A DNA stretch of 64,000 bases from Mycobacterium spongiae (GCF_018278905.1 NZ_CP046600.1:5456001-5520000); one strand, 5' to 3'. Positions 8,698 through 17,423 are shown, numbered from the stretch's first letter. Translations and numbers: made by a program. The notes: a model not told the origin generated them from the sequence alone.

Positions 8698-9318
8698 TCA
8701 TCGGGGGCCGGAGACCCAGTCGTCGGCGAAGCCGACTCGCAACGATTCCAACGCCACGTGGCTCATGCGCGCCAACTCTCCCAATGATCGATTCTCGCCG
8801 AGCATCCAGACCTCCATGGCCCCGAACACCGCAGCCGCGATACAACGAGCCGCCACCGCAATGCGCAACCGAGCATCGGGCTTGCTACCCACCGCACAGC
8901 TACGTTGTTGCAGCTGTGCGGCGATAGCGTCGGCGAAGTCGGCCGACACGTCCTGGACATGGCGGACGATCCGGCCCGGATCGAGCTCGGAACCCCGGAG
9001 CGCGGCGATTTTCGCCACGGCCTCAACGTCATAGGGGAACGCGAATATGGCCGACTGTACGGAATCAATGATCGATTCATCGGAAGGTCTGGCCTGTAAC
9101 GCCGCGCGAAACCAGTGCAGTCCGGTGTAGTCGGCAAACAACAAGTCGTGCTTGGACCGGAAATGGCGGTAAAACGTGCGCAGCGATACCCCGGCATCCG
9201 CAGCGATTTGCTCGGCTGATGTCTCTTCGACGCCCTGGGCAAGGAACCGCACCACCGCGGCCTGTCGCAATGCCTCGCGGGTGCGTTCGCTACGCGCGGT
9301 CTGTGCCGGCCTGACCAT
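8698..9318 (-). CDS. TetR-family transcriptional regulator, Rv3830c-like
   Basis: About 206 residues. The N-terminal TetR helix-turn-helix contains SAEQIAADAGVSLRTFYRHF near residues 35-55. The C-terminal ligand-binding domain is helical and typical in size. The start is uncertain: ATG at 9318 gives the usual compact N-terminus (MVRPAQTARSERTREAL), while GTG at 9336 would add six residues. It lies between the oxidoreductase gene and a divergent membrane-protein gene, each with a copy of the same 22-bp palindrome upstream. The simplest reading is a local repressor of both and of itself. The inducer is unknown. Confidence 0.9.
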   Translation of the reverse strand: MVRPAQTARSERTREALRQAAVVRFLAQGVEETSAEQIAADAGVSLRTFYRHFRSKHDLLFADYTGLHWFRAALQARPSDESIIDSVQSAIFAFPYDVEAVAKIAALRGSELDPGRIVRHVQDVSADFADAIAAQLQQRSCAVGSKPDARLRIAVAARCIAAAVFGAMEVWMLGENRSLGELARMSHVALESLRVGFADDWVSGPR

Positions 9319-9358
9319 GGCAGTAAAGTACCCCACGCCTGCGCATTAGCACCCAGTA

Positions 9359-9380
9359 GTTATGTCAATATTGACAAAAC
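9359..9380. promoter_or_regulatory. Palindromic operator, TetR type (copy 2)
   Basis: The sequence is GTTATGTCA-ATAT-TGACAAAAC, with 9-base arms and one mismatch. It shares the consensus GTTTTGTCA-N4-TGACAAAAC with copy 1. It sits in the divergent gap between the TetR gene and the small membrane-protein gene, 27 bases ahead of the latter's ATG. It could therefore repress both directions at once. Confidence 0.7.
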
Positions 9381-9406
9381 TTGGTACTGGGGGTGAGACT
9401 GCGCCC

Positions 9407-9889
9407 ATGGTGTCGCTCATCGTCCACGCCGTTCTCGGGCTTGCCGTCATCGCCTCGATCGTCGCGTCGAACCCTAGGGTTTATGCCCGGCCGGCCAACC
9501 GAGCCTGGTTCTCCCCGCTGGAATGTGTGTATTACGGCGTCGGCATCGCGTCGATCGGGTTGGGTTGGTATTTCAACATCCGCTTCGTGCAGGAGTACTC
9601 ACACGGGTCCGCGAACCCCTTATGGGGTCCCGGCAGCTGGACGGACTTCATCCGCCTCATGTACACCAACCCCGCTGCGGGCTCCGCCAGTCAGGACTAC
9701 ACGATCGCCAACGTGATCCTGCTGCCACTGTTTTCCATCACCGACGGCTATCGGCGTGGCTTGCGGCGCCCGTGGCTCTACTTCGTGAGCAGTTTGTTCA
9801 CCAGCTTCGCCTTCGCGTTCGCCTTCTACTTCGCCACCATCGAAAGGCAGCACCGGCACCGGAAAGCGCGCGAGCAAGCAGGCGCTTGA
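9407..9889 (+). CDS. Small multi-spanning membrane protein, Rv3831-like
   Basis: About 160 residues. Hydrophobic segments lie near residues 2-20 (LIVHAVLGLAVIASIV), 37-55, 98-112 and 122-143 (VSSLFTSFAFAFAFYFAT), suggesting four membrane helices, with a basic C-terminal tail. I think it may belong to the DUF2834-type membrane proteins but am not certain. The ATG at 9407 is preferred because an upstream in-frame ATG at 9362 lies inside the operator palindrome. It is probably controlled by the divergent TetR repressor together with the oxidoreductase gene. It ends one base from the end of serS (convergent). Confidence 0.8.
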   Translation: MVSLIVHAVLGLAVIASIVASNPRVYARPANRAWFSPLECVYYGVGIASIGLGWYFNIRFVQEYSHGSANPLWGPGSWTDFIRLMYTNPAAGSASQDYTIANVILLPLFSITDGYRRGLRRPWLYFVSSLFTSFAFAFAFYFATIERQHRHRKAREQAGA

Positions 9890-9890
9890 G

Positions 9891-11150
9891 TTACGACTCC
9901 GGCTCCAACACCTCGGTACCCACCATCGGCACCAGAGCCTCGGGCACCCGCACACTTCCGTCGGGCTGCTGGTGGTTCTCCAGGATCGACACCAGCCACC
10001 GGGTAGTGCCCAGAGTGCCATTGAGCGTGGCCGCGATCTGGGGCTTGCCGTCGTCGCCTCGGTAGCGAGTCGCCAGCCGCCGCGCCTGGAATGTTGTGCA
10101 GTTCGATGTCGACGTCAACTCCCGGTAGGTCCCCTGGGTCGGTAGCCACGCCTCACAATCGAACTTGCGGGCGGCTGACGAACCGAGATCACCCGCGGCC
10201 ACGTCGATTACCCGGTAGGGCACCTCGATGAGGGCCAACATCTGGCGCTGCCATCCCAGCAGTCGTTCATGCTCGGCCTCGGCATCGTCTGGTGGGCAGT
10301 AGACGAATCCCTCCACCTTGTCGAATTGATGCACTCGGATGATGCCGCGGGTGTCCTTGCCGTAGCTACCGGCCTCGCGGCGGAAACACGACGACCAGCC
10401 CACGTAGCGCAATGGGCCCGCTGACAGATCCAGGATCTCGTCGGCGTGGTAGCCGGCCAGTGGCACTTCGGAGGTGCCGACGAGGTAGAGGTCATCGGCT
10501 TGGACCCGATACACCTCGTCGGCGTGGGAGCCCAGAAATCCGGTCCCCGCCATCACCTCCGGGCGCACCAGCACCGGCGGGATCATCGGGATAAAGCCAT
10601 TGTCGACGGCCAGCCGCAGCGCCAGCTGCAGTAGACCCAATTGCAGCAAAGCCCCCCGCCCGGTAAGGAAGTAGAACCGCGAGCCGGACACCTTGGCGCC
10701 GCGTCCCATGTCGATGAGGCCCAAAGACTCGCCGAGCTCGAGATGGTCCTTGGGTTTTTCCATCGTGGCGGGCTCGCCGACGACATCGAGAACGGCAAAG
10801 TCATCTTCCCCACCGGCCGGCACCGGCGCCAGAACGACGTTCGAGATCGCCATGTGGGCCGCGGTCAAGGTCGCCTCGGTCTCCGACTGGCTGGCTTCGG
10901 CAGCTTTGACCTGCTCGGCGAGTTCCTTGGCGCGCCCCAACAGCGCCGGGCGCTCGTCGGGCGACGCGGCACCGACGTTCTTGCTGGCGGTTTTCAATTC
11001 TGCACGCAGCGAATCGGCAGCCGAAATCGCCGCCCGGCGCTTCGCGTCGGCCGCGAGCAGGGCGTCCACCAGGGCTGGATCTTCTCCCCGACTCCGCTGG
11101 GAGCGGCGCACGGCGTCGGGATTGTCGCGGAGCAGCTTGAGGTCGATCAC
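9891..11150 (-). CDS. serS: Seryl-tRNA synthetase
   Basis: This class II synthetase charges tRNA-Ser with serine using ATP. The N-terminal coiled-coil arm, residues 25-100, binds the long variable arm of tRNA-Ser. The catalytic core contains [11 protein letters not shown] (motif for Ser/ATP binding), [20 protein letters not shown] (motif 2) and the final [19 protein letters not shown] (motif 3). The GTG start ([11 protein letters not shown]) gives 419 residues, as I recall for M. tuberculosis; a 13-residue longer frame is unlikely. It is essential and monocistronic here, divergent from the septum-formation-like gene. Confidence 0.97.
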   Translation of the reverse strand: MIDLKLLRDNPDAVRRSQRSRGEDPALVDALLAADAKRRAAISAADSLRAELKTASKNVGAASPDERPALLGRAKELAEQVKAAEASQSETEATLTAAHMAISNVVLAPVPAGGEDDFAVLDVVGEPATMEKPKDHLELGESLGLIDMGRGAKVSGSRFYFLTGRGALLQLGLLQLALRLAVDNGFIPMIPPVLVRPEVMAGTGFLGSHADEVYRVQADDLYLVGTSEVPLAGYHADEILDLSAGPLRYVGWSSCFRREAGSYGKDTRGIIRVHQFDKVEGFVYCPPDDAEAEHERLLGWQRQMLALIEVPYRVIDVAAGDLGSSAARKFDCEAWLPTQGTYRELTSTSNCTTFQARRLATRYRGDDGKPQIAATLNGTLGTTRWLVSILENHQQPDGSVRVPEALVPMVGTEVLEPES

Positions 11151-11278
11151 GGCCGCAAGACTACTTTCGACGCCGAGTGGCAGTGACATCAGCTGACCGA
11201 GCTACCCCGACAAGACAAGACAATCCCGCGAGGCTCCACATGCAACATTGGTCACATGGCTCGGCCGGCCCTGTCAGA

Positions 11279-12700
11279 ATGGACCGGATGGTCGACGCCG
11301 ACGACAACGACAACGACAACCCGGACACCCCGGACACCGCGGACAACCCGCACACCGTGCCTCCCGGCGAACCCGCCGGCGAGTCGGTTCGCCTGTGGAC
11401 TGCGGAGGCGGATGAACCGTCGGCTGGGTCCGGGTGGCCACGCGCCTTGCAGGCAACAGCCACTCGGCGGGTACTTCTGCTCACCGCTCTGGGCGCCTTG
11501 CTGATCGCTGGACTGGCGACCGCGATTCCCACCGTTGGCACCGCACCCGGGCGGTTGACCGGCTACATCGAGGGCAACCCCGTGCCCAGCACCGGCGCCA
11601 AGAGCAACGCCGCCTTCAACCACGCCACCGGCGGTGACTGCCTGATGTGGCCGGACGGAGCGTTGGAGTCCGCCACGATTGTCGCGTGTCCCGAAGACCA
11701 CCGGTTCGAAGTCGCCGAGTCCATCGATATGCGGACCTTCCCCGGCATGGAGTACGGGCCCGACGCTGCTCCCCCGTCACCCGCCCGTATCCAGCAGATT
11801 AGCCAGGAGCAATGCGAAGCCGCTGTGCGCCGCTACCTAGGCACCAAGTTCGATCCCAATAGCAAGTTCACGATCAGCATGCTGTGGTCGGGAGATCGAG
11901 CGTGGCGGCACGCCGGCGAGCGCCGCATGCTGTGCGGTTTGCAACTGCCCGGGCCGAACAACCAGCAGGTTGTCTTCCAGGGCAAAGTCGCCGACCTCGA
12001 TCAGTCGAAGGTCTGGCCGGCTGGCACGTGCCTGGGCATCGACTCGACCACGAACCAACCGACCGACATACCGGTCGACTGCGCTGCGCCGCACGCGATG
12101 GAAGTCACCGGCACCATCAACCTAGCCGCGAGGTTTCCCAACGAGCTGCCCGACGAGACCGAGCAGGACGACTACATCAAGGACGTGTGCACCAAGCTGA
12201 CCGAGGCCTATCTCGCTCCCACCAAGTTGCGTACCACCACATTGACGCTGATCTATCCCACGCTGTCGCTACCCAGTTGGTCGGCGGGTAGTCGTGAGGT
12301 CGCATGCAGCATCGGCGCCACCCTGGGAAACGGGGGCTGGGCCACGTTGGTCAACAGCGCCAGGGGCGCGCTGCTGATCAATGGTCAACCCCCGATACCG
12401 CCGCCCGACATTCCCGAGGAACGGCTCAACCCGCCGCCGATTCAGCTTCAGCTACCCACCCGCCAGCCCAGCGCGCCGGCGCAGACGGCGCCCAGCCGGC
12501 CGCGCAATCAGCACCTACCCCAGCAGCAACCCGCGAACACACCAGCCCAGGCACCGCCACCGGCGCCCCCGGTAGTGCCGGAGAACCAGCCGCCCGTCGC
12601 CGGTGGCGAGGCGCCACCCCTGCCCCCGCCACCGGAGCCACCCCTGCCCCCACCTCTGGCACCGCCACCCGCACCCGCCGAACCCGCACCGCCGGGCTAG
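11279..12700 (+). CDS. Membrane-anchored septum-formation-domain protein, Rv3835-like
   Basis: An acidic Asp/Asn/Thr-rich cytosolic N-terminus is followed by one membrane helix, LLLTALGALLIAGLATAIP, near residues 70-90. An extracytoplasmic domain with several cysteines (DCLMWPDG, ACPEDHRFE, CGLQLPG) comes next, and then a proline-rich tail of about 100 residues. The Cys/His pattern fits the actinobacterial septum-formation family. The start is uncertain (ATG at 11279, 11288 or 11240). Its role is probably in the cell envelope or at the division site. It overlaps or abuts the metallopeptidase gene, indicating an operon. Confidence 0.8.
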   Translation: MDRMVDADDNDNDNPDTPDTADNPHTVPPGEPAGESVRLWTAEADEPSAGSGWPRALQATATRRVLLLTALGALLIAGLATAIPTVGTAPGRLTGYIEGNPVPSTGAKSNAAFNHATGGDCLMWPDGALESATIVACPEDHRFEVAESIDMRTFPGMEYGPDAAPPSPARIQQISQEQCEAAVRRYLGTKFDPNSKFTISMLWSGDRAWRHAGERRMLCGLQLPGPNNQQVVFQGKVADLDQSKVWPAGTCLGIDSTTNQPTDIPVDCAAPHAMEVTGTINLAARFPNELPDETEQDDYIKDVCTKLTEAYLAPTKLRTTTLTLIYPTLSLPSWSAGSREVACSIGATLGNGGWATLVNSARGALLINGQPPIPPPDIPEERLNPPPIQLQLPTRQPSAPAQTAPSRPRNQHLPQQQPANTPAQAPPPAPPVVPENQPPVAGGEAPPLPPPPEPPLPPPLAPPPAPAEPAPPG

Positions 12701-12704
12701 CCGG

Positions 12705-13055
12705 GTGCCAGTCCCGATGGACCGGCAACGGTTCGACGAAGTGGTCTCCGAAGCGCTTGACCTCATACCACCCGAACTAGCGGCTGCGATGGACAACGTC
12801 GTGGTGCTGGTCGCCGACCGCCATCCGCAAGACGGCGACCTGCTCGGACTGTACGAGGGAGTGGCGTTGACCGAACGGGACTCCGACTACTCCGGGTCAT
12901 TGCCCGACGCGATCACGATCTATCGCGACCCGTTGCTGGAAACGTGCGATTCCACCGAAGAGGTTGTCGACCAGGTCGCCATTACCGTGATCCATGAAGT
13001 CGCCCACCATTTCGGCATCGACGATGACCGCTTGGACCAGTTGGGTTGGGCGTGA
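12705..13055 (+). CDS. Zincin-like metallopeptidase, Rv3836-like
   Basis: About 116 residues. The zinc motif HEVAHH (HExxH) lies near the C-terminus within TVIHEVAHHFGIDDDRL, and the third ligand is probably the downstream Asp/His. It matches the small minigluzincin-like family (DUF1025) of actinobacteria. There is no signal peptide. The start could be GTG 12705 or ATG 12717; in M. tuberculosis I recall a slightly longer N-terminus overlapping the preceding gene. It is co-transcribed with the septum-formation-like gene, so a role in envelope protein processing is possible, though the peptidase is predicted cytosolic. Confidence 0.8.
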   Translation: MPVPMDRQRFDEVVSEALDLIPPELAAAMDNVVVLVADRHPQDGDLLGLYEGVALTERDSDYSGSLPDAITIYRDPLLETCDSTEEVVDQVAITVIHEVAHHFGIDDDRLDQLGWA

Positions 13056-13113
13056 GCAGCCCAGCTGGGCGCGTCATCCCTGATTAATCCGCATCCGGTG
13101 CTATGAACGGCTC

Positions 13114-13347
13114 ATGAGCACGAGCTGCCGCTACTGCCAAGCAGGCTTGGATCACTGCCACGGCACCATCATTCGTCACGTGGAAGGCCCGGCGCAGGGG
13201 CGAATGGAATGCACCGAACGAGACTGCGTCAGTCCCGAGCTGTTAGCGCACACATTCGCCGTGGACTGCGATGCTCTGGGCTGCGGATGCGCTGAACGGG
13301 ACCCAGAATGCGAGGCCCGCCAGTCACCCCATCGGATCGGTGCTTGA
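13114..13347 (+). CDS. Small Cys/His-rich conserved protein
   Basis: 77 residues with a dense Cys/His pattern: CRYCQAGLDHCHG, then CTERDC, and finally CDALGCGCAERDPEC. This suggests one or two zinc sites. It is a compact actinobacterial type that I recognise as conserved but cannot name. Its 3' end overlaps the convergent phosphoglycerate-mutase-like gene by 24 bases. There is no clear strong ribosome site, but the Cys spacing would be improbable in a shadow frame. The function is unknown; nucleic-acid or metal binding is possible. Confidence 0.65.
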   Translation: MSTSCRYCQAGLDHCHGTIIRHVEGPAQGRMECTERDCVSPELLAHTFAVDCDALGCGCAERDPECEARQSPHRIGA

Positions 13348-14013
13348 CATCGCCTCATCGCCGGCCGGAGCACCGCCCCGATCGGGACCAAACGGCGGTG
13401 TCAGAGCTCCCCACCGCACACAACTCCACCGCCCGTCGGTGGTCGGCGCCAATTCCACCGACTCCGCGTTGTCCAAATGGTTGTCCACAACAAAGGTGCG
13501 GTCCACGCCGGCCAGTACCGCGGAGGCCAGCCGGATCGCCGCACCATGGCTTACCACGATGATGTCGCCGTCCCATTCGTCATCGTCGAGATAGCGCATC
13601 CGCAAGTCGGTGAGTACCGGCAGATAGCGATCCAAGACGTCGGTGCCGGTTTCGCCGCCGGGTAGTGGTACATCCAGCTCGCCACCATGCCATCGGTTGT
13701 AGATGGCGTTGAATTCGGCGACGGCCTCGTCGTCGTTGCGCTTTTCCAAGTGCCCCACCTGCACCTCGTGAATGCCGGCGAACTCGTGTGCCACCACGTC
13801 GAGCTCCGCTGCGATCACCGCGGCGGTCTGCGACGCCCGGGTGGCTATCGAATGCGCAAGCAGGGCCGGCCGGCCGCAACGGCTGCGGGCGAAAGCCCGG
13901 GCCTGATCTCGTCCTAACGACGTGAGTGCCGCTCCCGGTGGAACTGTGTCCAACCTGCGCTCAACGTTGCTGTAGGACTGGCCATGCCGCAGCAGCACCA
14001 AACTCCCGCTCAC
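13324..14013 (-). CDS. Histidine phosphatase (phosphoglycerate-mutase-like), Rv3837c-like
   Basis: 229 residues. The phosphohistidine motif LLRHGQSYSN (RHG) lies at residues 7-16. The second catalytic His is in VVSHGAAIRLASAVLAG near residue 160, giving the branch's full His/Arg/His set. Such proteins are usually metabolite phosphatases and not true glycolytic mutases. The GTG start overlaps the stop of pheA by one base, so it is translated in an operon with it. Coupling to phenylalanine synthesis has no obvious biochemical reason. Confidence 0.92.
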   Translation of the reverse strand: MSGSLVLLRHGQSYSNVERRLDTVPPGAALTSLGRDQARAFARSRCGRPALLAHSIATRASQTAAVIAAELDVVAHEFAGIHEVQVGHLEKRNDDEAVAEFNAIYNRWHGGELDVPLPGGETGTDVLDRYLPVLTDLRMRYLDDDEWDGDIIVVSHGAAIRLASAVLAGVDRTFVVDNHLDNAESVELAPTTDGRWSCVRWGALTPPFGPDRGGAPAGDEAMSSTDPMG

Positions 14014-15005
14014 TAGCTACACTCCCCCGGCCGAACATTCTGGACCAGCTCTGGTTTGCCTGCCCGCACGGACGCCAGCCAGTTGGCCGCCTCGTCCGGC
14101 TGCCACGGCACGAGCTCGTCCGAGCCGGCGACCGGCCCGGTCGGCCAGGAACCCAGGTATCGCACATCAACACAACGACGGCGCAGCGCCTTGAGTGCCT
14201 CGGCGACGCCATCGTCATCGATGTGGCCTACGCAGTCCACGAAGAACATATAGGTACCCAACTCGGTGCGGGTGGGCCGCGACTCGATCCGGGTGAGGTC
14301 GATGCCCCGAAGCGAGAATTCGGCCAGCATGGTCACCAGGGCACCAGGTTGGTTTTCGATCCGCAGCACCACCGACGTGCGATCAGCTCCGGTGCGAGGC
14401 GGCGGCGGCCCGGGCCGGCCGGCCAGCACGAAGCGGGTGCGAGCGTTCGCCTCATCGACGACCCCGTCTGCCAACCGCGCCAATCCCCAGCGAGTTGCGG
14501 CCAGCGACGATGTCACCGCGGCGTCGACCTCGCCTTCGGCCACCTGGCGCGCTGCGTCGGCATTGGAATAGGCCGGTCGAAGCTCGGCATTGGGCAGGTG
14601 CGCCGCGAGCCACTGCCGCACTTGCGCGGCCGCCACCGGGAAGGCCGCCACCGTCCGCACTCGGGTTCCGCTCGCGCCGGTTTGCGGCCCAGTCTCGAAG
14701 TCGGGTCTGACGACGATGCTGAACGTCACCTCGAGCGTTGTCTCGGCGAACACTTGCAACGGCGATCCGACGGCGAGGCTGTCCAGCGTCGGCATTACCG
14801 AGCCATCGATCGAGTTCTCGATCGGCACGCAGGCATAGTCGGCGGCACCGTCGCGCACTGCCGCCAGTGCGGCTGGCGTGCTCTCGACCGACAGCAATTT
14901 CGGGGCGCCAGGACCGCTCTCCGGGATGCGGCCCGCGGCGGTGAGCCCAGCCAGCGCCGCTTCGGTGAATGTCCCCTCCGGACCGAGGTAAGCGATGCGG
15001 GCCAC
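14013..15005 (-). CDS. pheA: Prephenate dehydratase
   Basis: This enzyme converts prephenate to phenylpyruvate in phenylalanine biosynthesis. The N-terminal dehydratase domain starts RIAYLGPEGTFTEAAL and includes the catalytic-region NARTRFVL (TRF motif) near residue 205. The C-terminal ACT regulatory domain includes the ESRPTRTELGTYMFFVD block that binds Phe for feedback inhibition. The GTG start (VARIAYLGPEG) gives 330 residues. A 15-residue longer frame is possible but carries no family sequence. The upstream region faces the iron-regulated gene divergently. Confidence 0.95.
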   Translation of the reverse strand: MARIAYLGPEGTFTEAALAGLTAAGRIPESGPGAPKLLSVESTPAALAAVRDGAADYACVPIENSIDGSVMPTLDSLAVGSPLQVFAETTLEVTFSIVVRPDFETGPQTGASGTRVRTVAAFPVAAAQVRQWLAAHLPNAELRPAYSNADAARQVAEGEVDAAVTSSLAATRWGLARLADGVVDEANARTRFVLAGRPGPPPPRTGADRTSVVLRIENQPGALVTMLAEFSLRGIDLTRIESRPTRTELGTYMFFVDCVGHIDDDGVAEALKALRRRCVDVRYLGSWPTGPVAGSDELVPWQPDEAANWLASVRAGKPELVQNVRPGECS

Positions 15006-15065
15006 GCTGACAACACTAACGGCGGACACGCGGCTATCACCTCTTGCCACATCCCCCCAACCTAG

Positions 15066-15084
15066 TTAAGTTAGGCTTGCCTAA
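15066..15084. promoter_or_regulatory. IdeR iron box before the DUF2470 gene
   Basis: TTAAGTTAGGCTTGCCTAA matches the mycobacterial IdeR consensus TTAGGTTAGGCTAACCTAA at 16 of 19 positions by eye. It ends 18 bases before the ATG, overlapping the likely promoter, which is a repressor position for Fe-IdeR. Regulation of the orthologous Rv3839 by iron/IdeR is, as I recall, known in M. tuberculosis. Confidence 0.85.
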
Positions 15085-15102
15085 TTCGAGGAGGCCTTGT
15101 CT

Positions 15103-15894
15103 ATGCCCCACCTGACCAGTCCGGCGCCGACGACTGCCGAACGTATTCGCAGCGCATGTGCGCGGGCCGGCGGCGCCCTCCTGGCCGTCGAGGGCGACGA
15201 CCCGGTAGCCGTACCCGTACACCACCTATTGTCCGACGGATCCTTTGCCGTGGCGGTTCCGCTCGACCGCGTCAGCACCGCCAGTCACGGGATGGCCGGA
15301 TCACAAGCGCTCCTCGAGCTCACCGACTACGCACCGCTGCCGGTGCGCGAACCCGTCCGCTCGCTGGTGTGGGTGCGCGGCGTGCTTCATTCGATCCCAC
15401 CGAGCGAACTGACGGAAACGCTCGATGCGATCGCGACGGAGAATCCGAATCCGGCGCTGCTGCAAGTCGAGACCCCCAGATCCACGCCGACCAACGACGA
15501 CGAGACCCGGTACACCTTGCTGCGACTCGACATCGCTTCCGTAGTGGTGACCGACTCGACCGGCGCGGAGCCCGTGCCGGCTGCCGATCTGCTCGCGGCC
15601 CGCCCGGACCCGTTCTGTGACGTCGAAGCAACCTTGCTGTGGCACTTGACGACCGCTCACAACGACATCGTCGCGCGGCTCGTATCCAGGCTGCCGGCAT
15701 CGCTGCGACGAGGACAGGTCCACCCCCTTGGCCTCGACCGCTACGGGTTGAGGTTCCGCGTCGAAGGCAACGACGGCGACCACGACGTCCGGCTGCCTTT
15801 TCACAAGCCCGTCGATGACATGATCGCCCTACGCCAGGCGATCCGGGTGCTGATGGGTTGCCCATTCCTCAACGGCCTTCGCGCCCGACGTTAA
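15103..15894 (+). CDS. DUF2470 / heme-utilisation-like protein, iron-regulated, Rv3839-like
   Basis: 263 residues. The C-terminal domain, starting near HNDIVARLVSRLP and ending HKPVDDMIALRQAIRVLMG, matches the DUF2470 module found in heme-iron utilisation and HugZ-like proteins. The N-terminal part is a divergent split-barrel. GAGGAGG lies 8 bases before the ATG at 15103; the TTG at 15097 is too close to it. An IdeR box directly upstream predicts induction under iron starvation. A role in heme or iron handling is an inference from family and regulation. Confidence 0.85.
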   Translation: MPHLTSPAPTTAERIRSACARAGGALLAVEGDDPVAVPVHHLLSDGSFAVAVPLDRVSTASHGMAGSQALLELTDYAPLPVREPVRSLVWVRGVLHSIPPSELTETLDAIATENPNPALLQVETPRSTPTNDDETRYTLLRLDIASVVVTDSTGAEPVPAADLLAARPDPFCDVEATLLWHLTTAHNDIVARLVSRLPASLRRGQVHPLGLDRYGLRFRVEGNDGDHDVRLPFHKPVDDMIALRQAIRVLMGCPFLNGLRARR

Positions 15895-15981
15895 GCAGCC
15901 CGACAGCACGCCGCGGCGTCGCAGGCGCACCAGCCAACTCGGCGTGGTGCACCAGAACGCCGAGCCGCGTAGGTTGTCCGG

Positions 15982-17232
15982 GTGCACGGCGATCGATCAT
16001 CGGGACCGCCCGGCCCTCGAAAGCCCCGCGGAACTCTGCCAGGCACGCGACCGTCGCACGAGCCCTCGCCGGTGATTCGTCGCGACACAGGACCCCCGCA
16101 CCCAGCAATCGAGCAGACCGCACCACTGGAGCGCAGCCCGTCGCCCCCCACTCCCGAGGTCACCTCGCGCCAGCGCCATGCCCCGGCGCCGCCGAGGCGA
16201 CCTGCGCCGTCGACTGGATCGCCACCGCCGCGCCCGCGTACCCGCACAGCGCGTCGTAAGCGCTCTAAACGGCGCTGGGGCCGACGCGTGGCGTTCAGCA
16301 TCCTGGTTGTACTGCTGCTGGCCGGCACCGGAATCATCGGGGTGGCGGGGTGGCTCGATACCTCGTTGCACCGCGAGCCGATACTCACCGACTATCCCGG
16401 TCGACCTGGACCGGGCCGCGGCACGAACTGGTTGCTCGTCGGTTCGGATAGTCGCCAAGGCCTCACCGACGACCAGCAGCAACGCCTGGCCACGGGCGGC
16501 GACACCGGTGCCGGGCGCACCGACACCATCTTGTTGGTCCACGTACCGGGCTTCACCTCGGACACCCCGACCACGTTGGTGTCGATACCGCGCGACTCGT
16601 ATGTACCAATCCCGGGCCATGGCCGGGACAAGGTCAACGCCGCGTTCGCATTGGGCGGACCCCAATTGCTAACCCGCACGATCGAACAAACCACCGGGCT
16701 GCGCCTCGACCATTACGCCGAGATCGGCTTCGGCGGATTCGCTGTTGTGGTTGACGCGCTCGGCGGGGTCACCGTGTGTCCGGACGCACCGATCACCGAC
16801 CCGTTGGCCGGCGTCGACCTGCCGAGCGGCTGCCAGCGGCTCGATGGCCGCAATGCGCTGGGCTACGTGAGGACTCGAGCCACGCCGCGCGCCGATCTCG
16901 ACCGGATGGTCAACCAGCGCGAGTTCATGTCAGCACTGTTGCACCGCGCAGCGAGCCCCGCTGTGTGGCTCTCTCCGTGGCGGTGGTATTCGGTGTCGCG
17001 TGCGGCGGCCCACGCTCTCAACGTTGACCAGAATGACCATGTTTGGGATCTCGCCCTCCTCGGCTGGGCGCTGCATGGCTCAACGACCACGATGACCGTC
17101 CCTATCGGTGAGTTCGCCTATAGCGATGCCGGCGCGGTCGTGGTGTGGAACCACGAGGCCGCCGGCGAGTTGTTCGACGCGCTCGCCGCCGATGCGCCGG
17201 TACCGAGCGGGTCACTCACTGACCGGCCCTAA
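15982..17232 (+). CDS. LytR-CpsA-Psr (LCP) family protein, full length, Rv3840-like
   Basis: 416 residues. A Pro/Arg-rich cytosolic N-terminus of about 100 residues is followed by one membrane helix (FSILVVLLLAGTGIIGVAGWL). The extracellular LCP domain contains LLVGSDSRQGL, GRTDTILLVHVPG, LVSIPRDSYVPIPG and DRMVNQREFMSALL. LCP enzymes attach glycopolymers such as arabinogalactan to peptidoglycan. From memory the M. tuberculosis orthologue Rv3840 is only about 137 residues and was labelled a regulator. Here the catalytic Arg/Asp motifs all look intact. It lies between two IdeR-associated genes and may be read through from the upstream one. Confidence 0.9.
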   Translation: MHGDRSSGPPGPRKPRGTLPGTRPSHEPSPVIRRDTGPPHPAIEQTAPLERSPSPPTPEVTSRQRHAPAPPRRPAPSTGSPPPRPRTRTARRKRSKRRWGRRVAFSILVVLLLAGTGIIGVAGWLDTSLHREPILTDYPGRPGPGRGTNWLLVGSDSRQGLTDDQQQRLATGGDTGAGRTDTILLVHVPGFTSDTPTTLVSIPRDSYVPIPGHGRDKVNAAFALGGPQLLTRTIEQTTGLRLDHYAEIGFGGFAVVVDALGGVTVCPDAPITDPLAGVDLPSGCQRLDGRNALGYVRTRATPRADLDRMVNQREFMSALLHRAASPAVWLSPWRWYSVSRAAAHALNVDQNDHVWDLALLGWALHGSTTTMTVPIGEFAYSDAGAVVVWNHEAAGELFDALAADAPVPSGSLTDRP

Positions 17233-17348
17233 AGCCACTGAATCGGCCCCCGAACCCACACCGAAACCACACCGAACCCCGACCGGCCCCAGCTTCGAAT
17301 ACATCAACACCGCTATGAATAACGCTCCGGCTTACAACATAGGCTCGC

Positions 17349-17367
17349 TTTAGTTAGGCAACCCTGG
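17349..17367. promoter_or_regulatory. Candidate IdeR box 1 before bfrB
   Basis: TTTAGTTAGGCAACCCTGG matches the IdeR consensus at 13 of 19 positions by eye, including the core GTTAGGC. It lies about 110 bases upstream of bfrB. That distal position suits activation by Fe-IdeR, as described for bfrB in M. tuberculosis. Confidence 0.6.
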
Positions 17368-17404
17368 CCTCTATACAAATGGCTTCCGGAGCCAACAAAA
17401 TCAC

Positions 17405-17423
17405 TTAGGAAAACCTTTCCTGA
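17405..17423. promoter_or_regulatory. Candidate IdeR box 2 before bfrB
   Basis: TTAGGAAAACCTTTCCTGA matches the IdeR consensus at about 12 of 19 positions and is itself a near-palindrome (AGGAAA...TTTCCT). Two tandem boxes about 38 bases apart fit the known tandem-site activation of bfrB, where IdeR relieves silencing when iron is plentiful. Confidence 0.55.
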
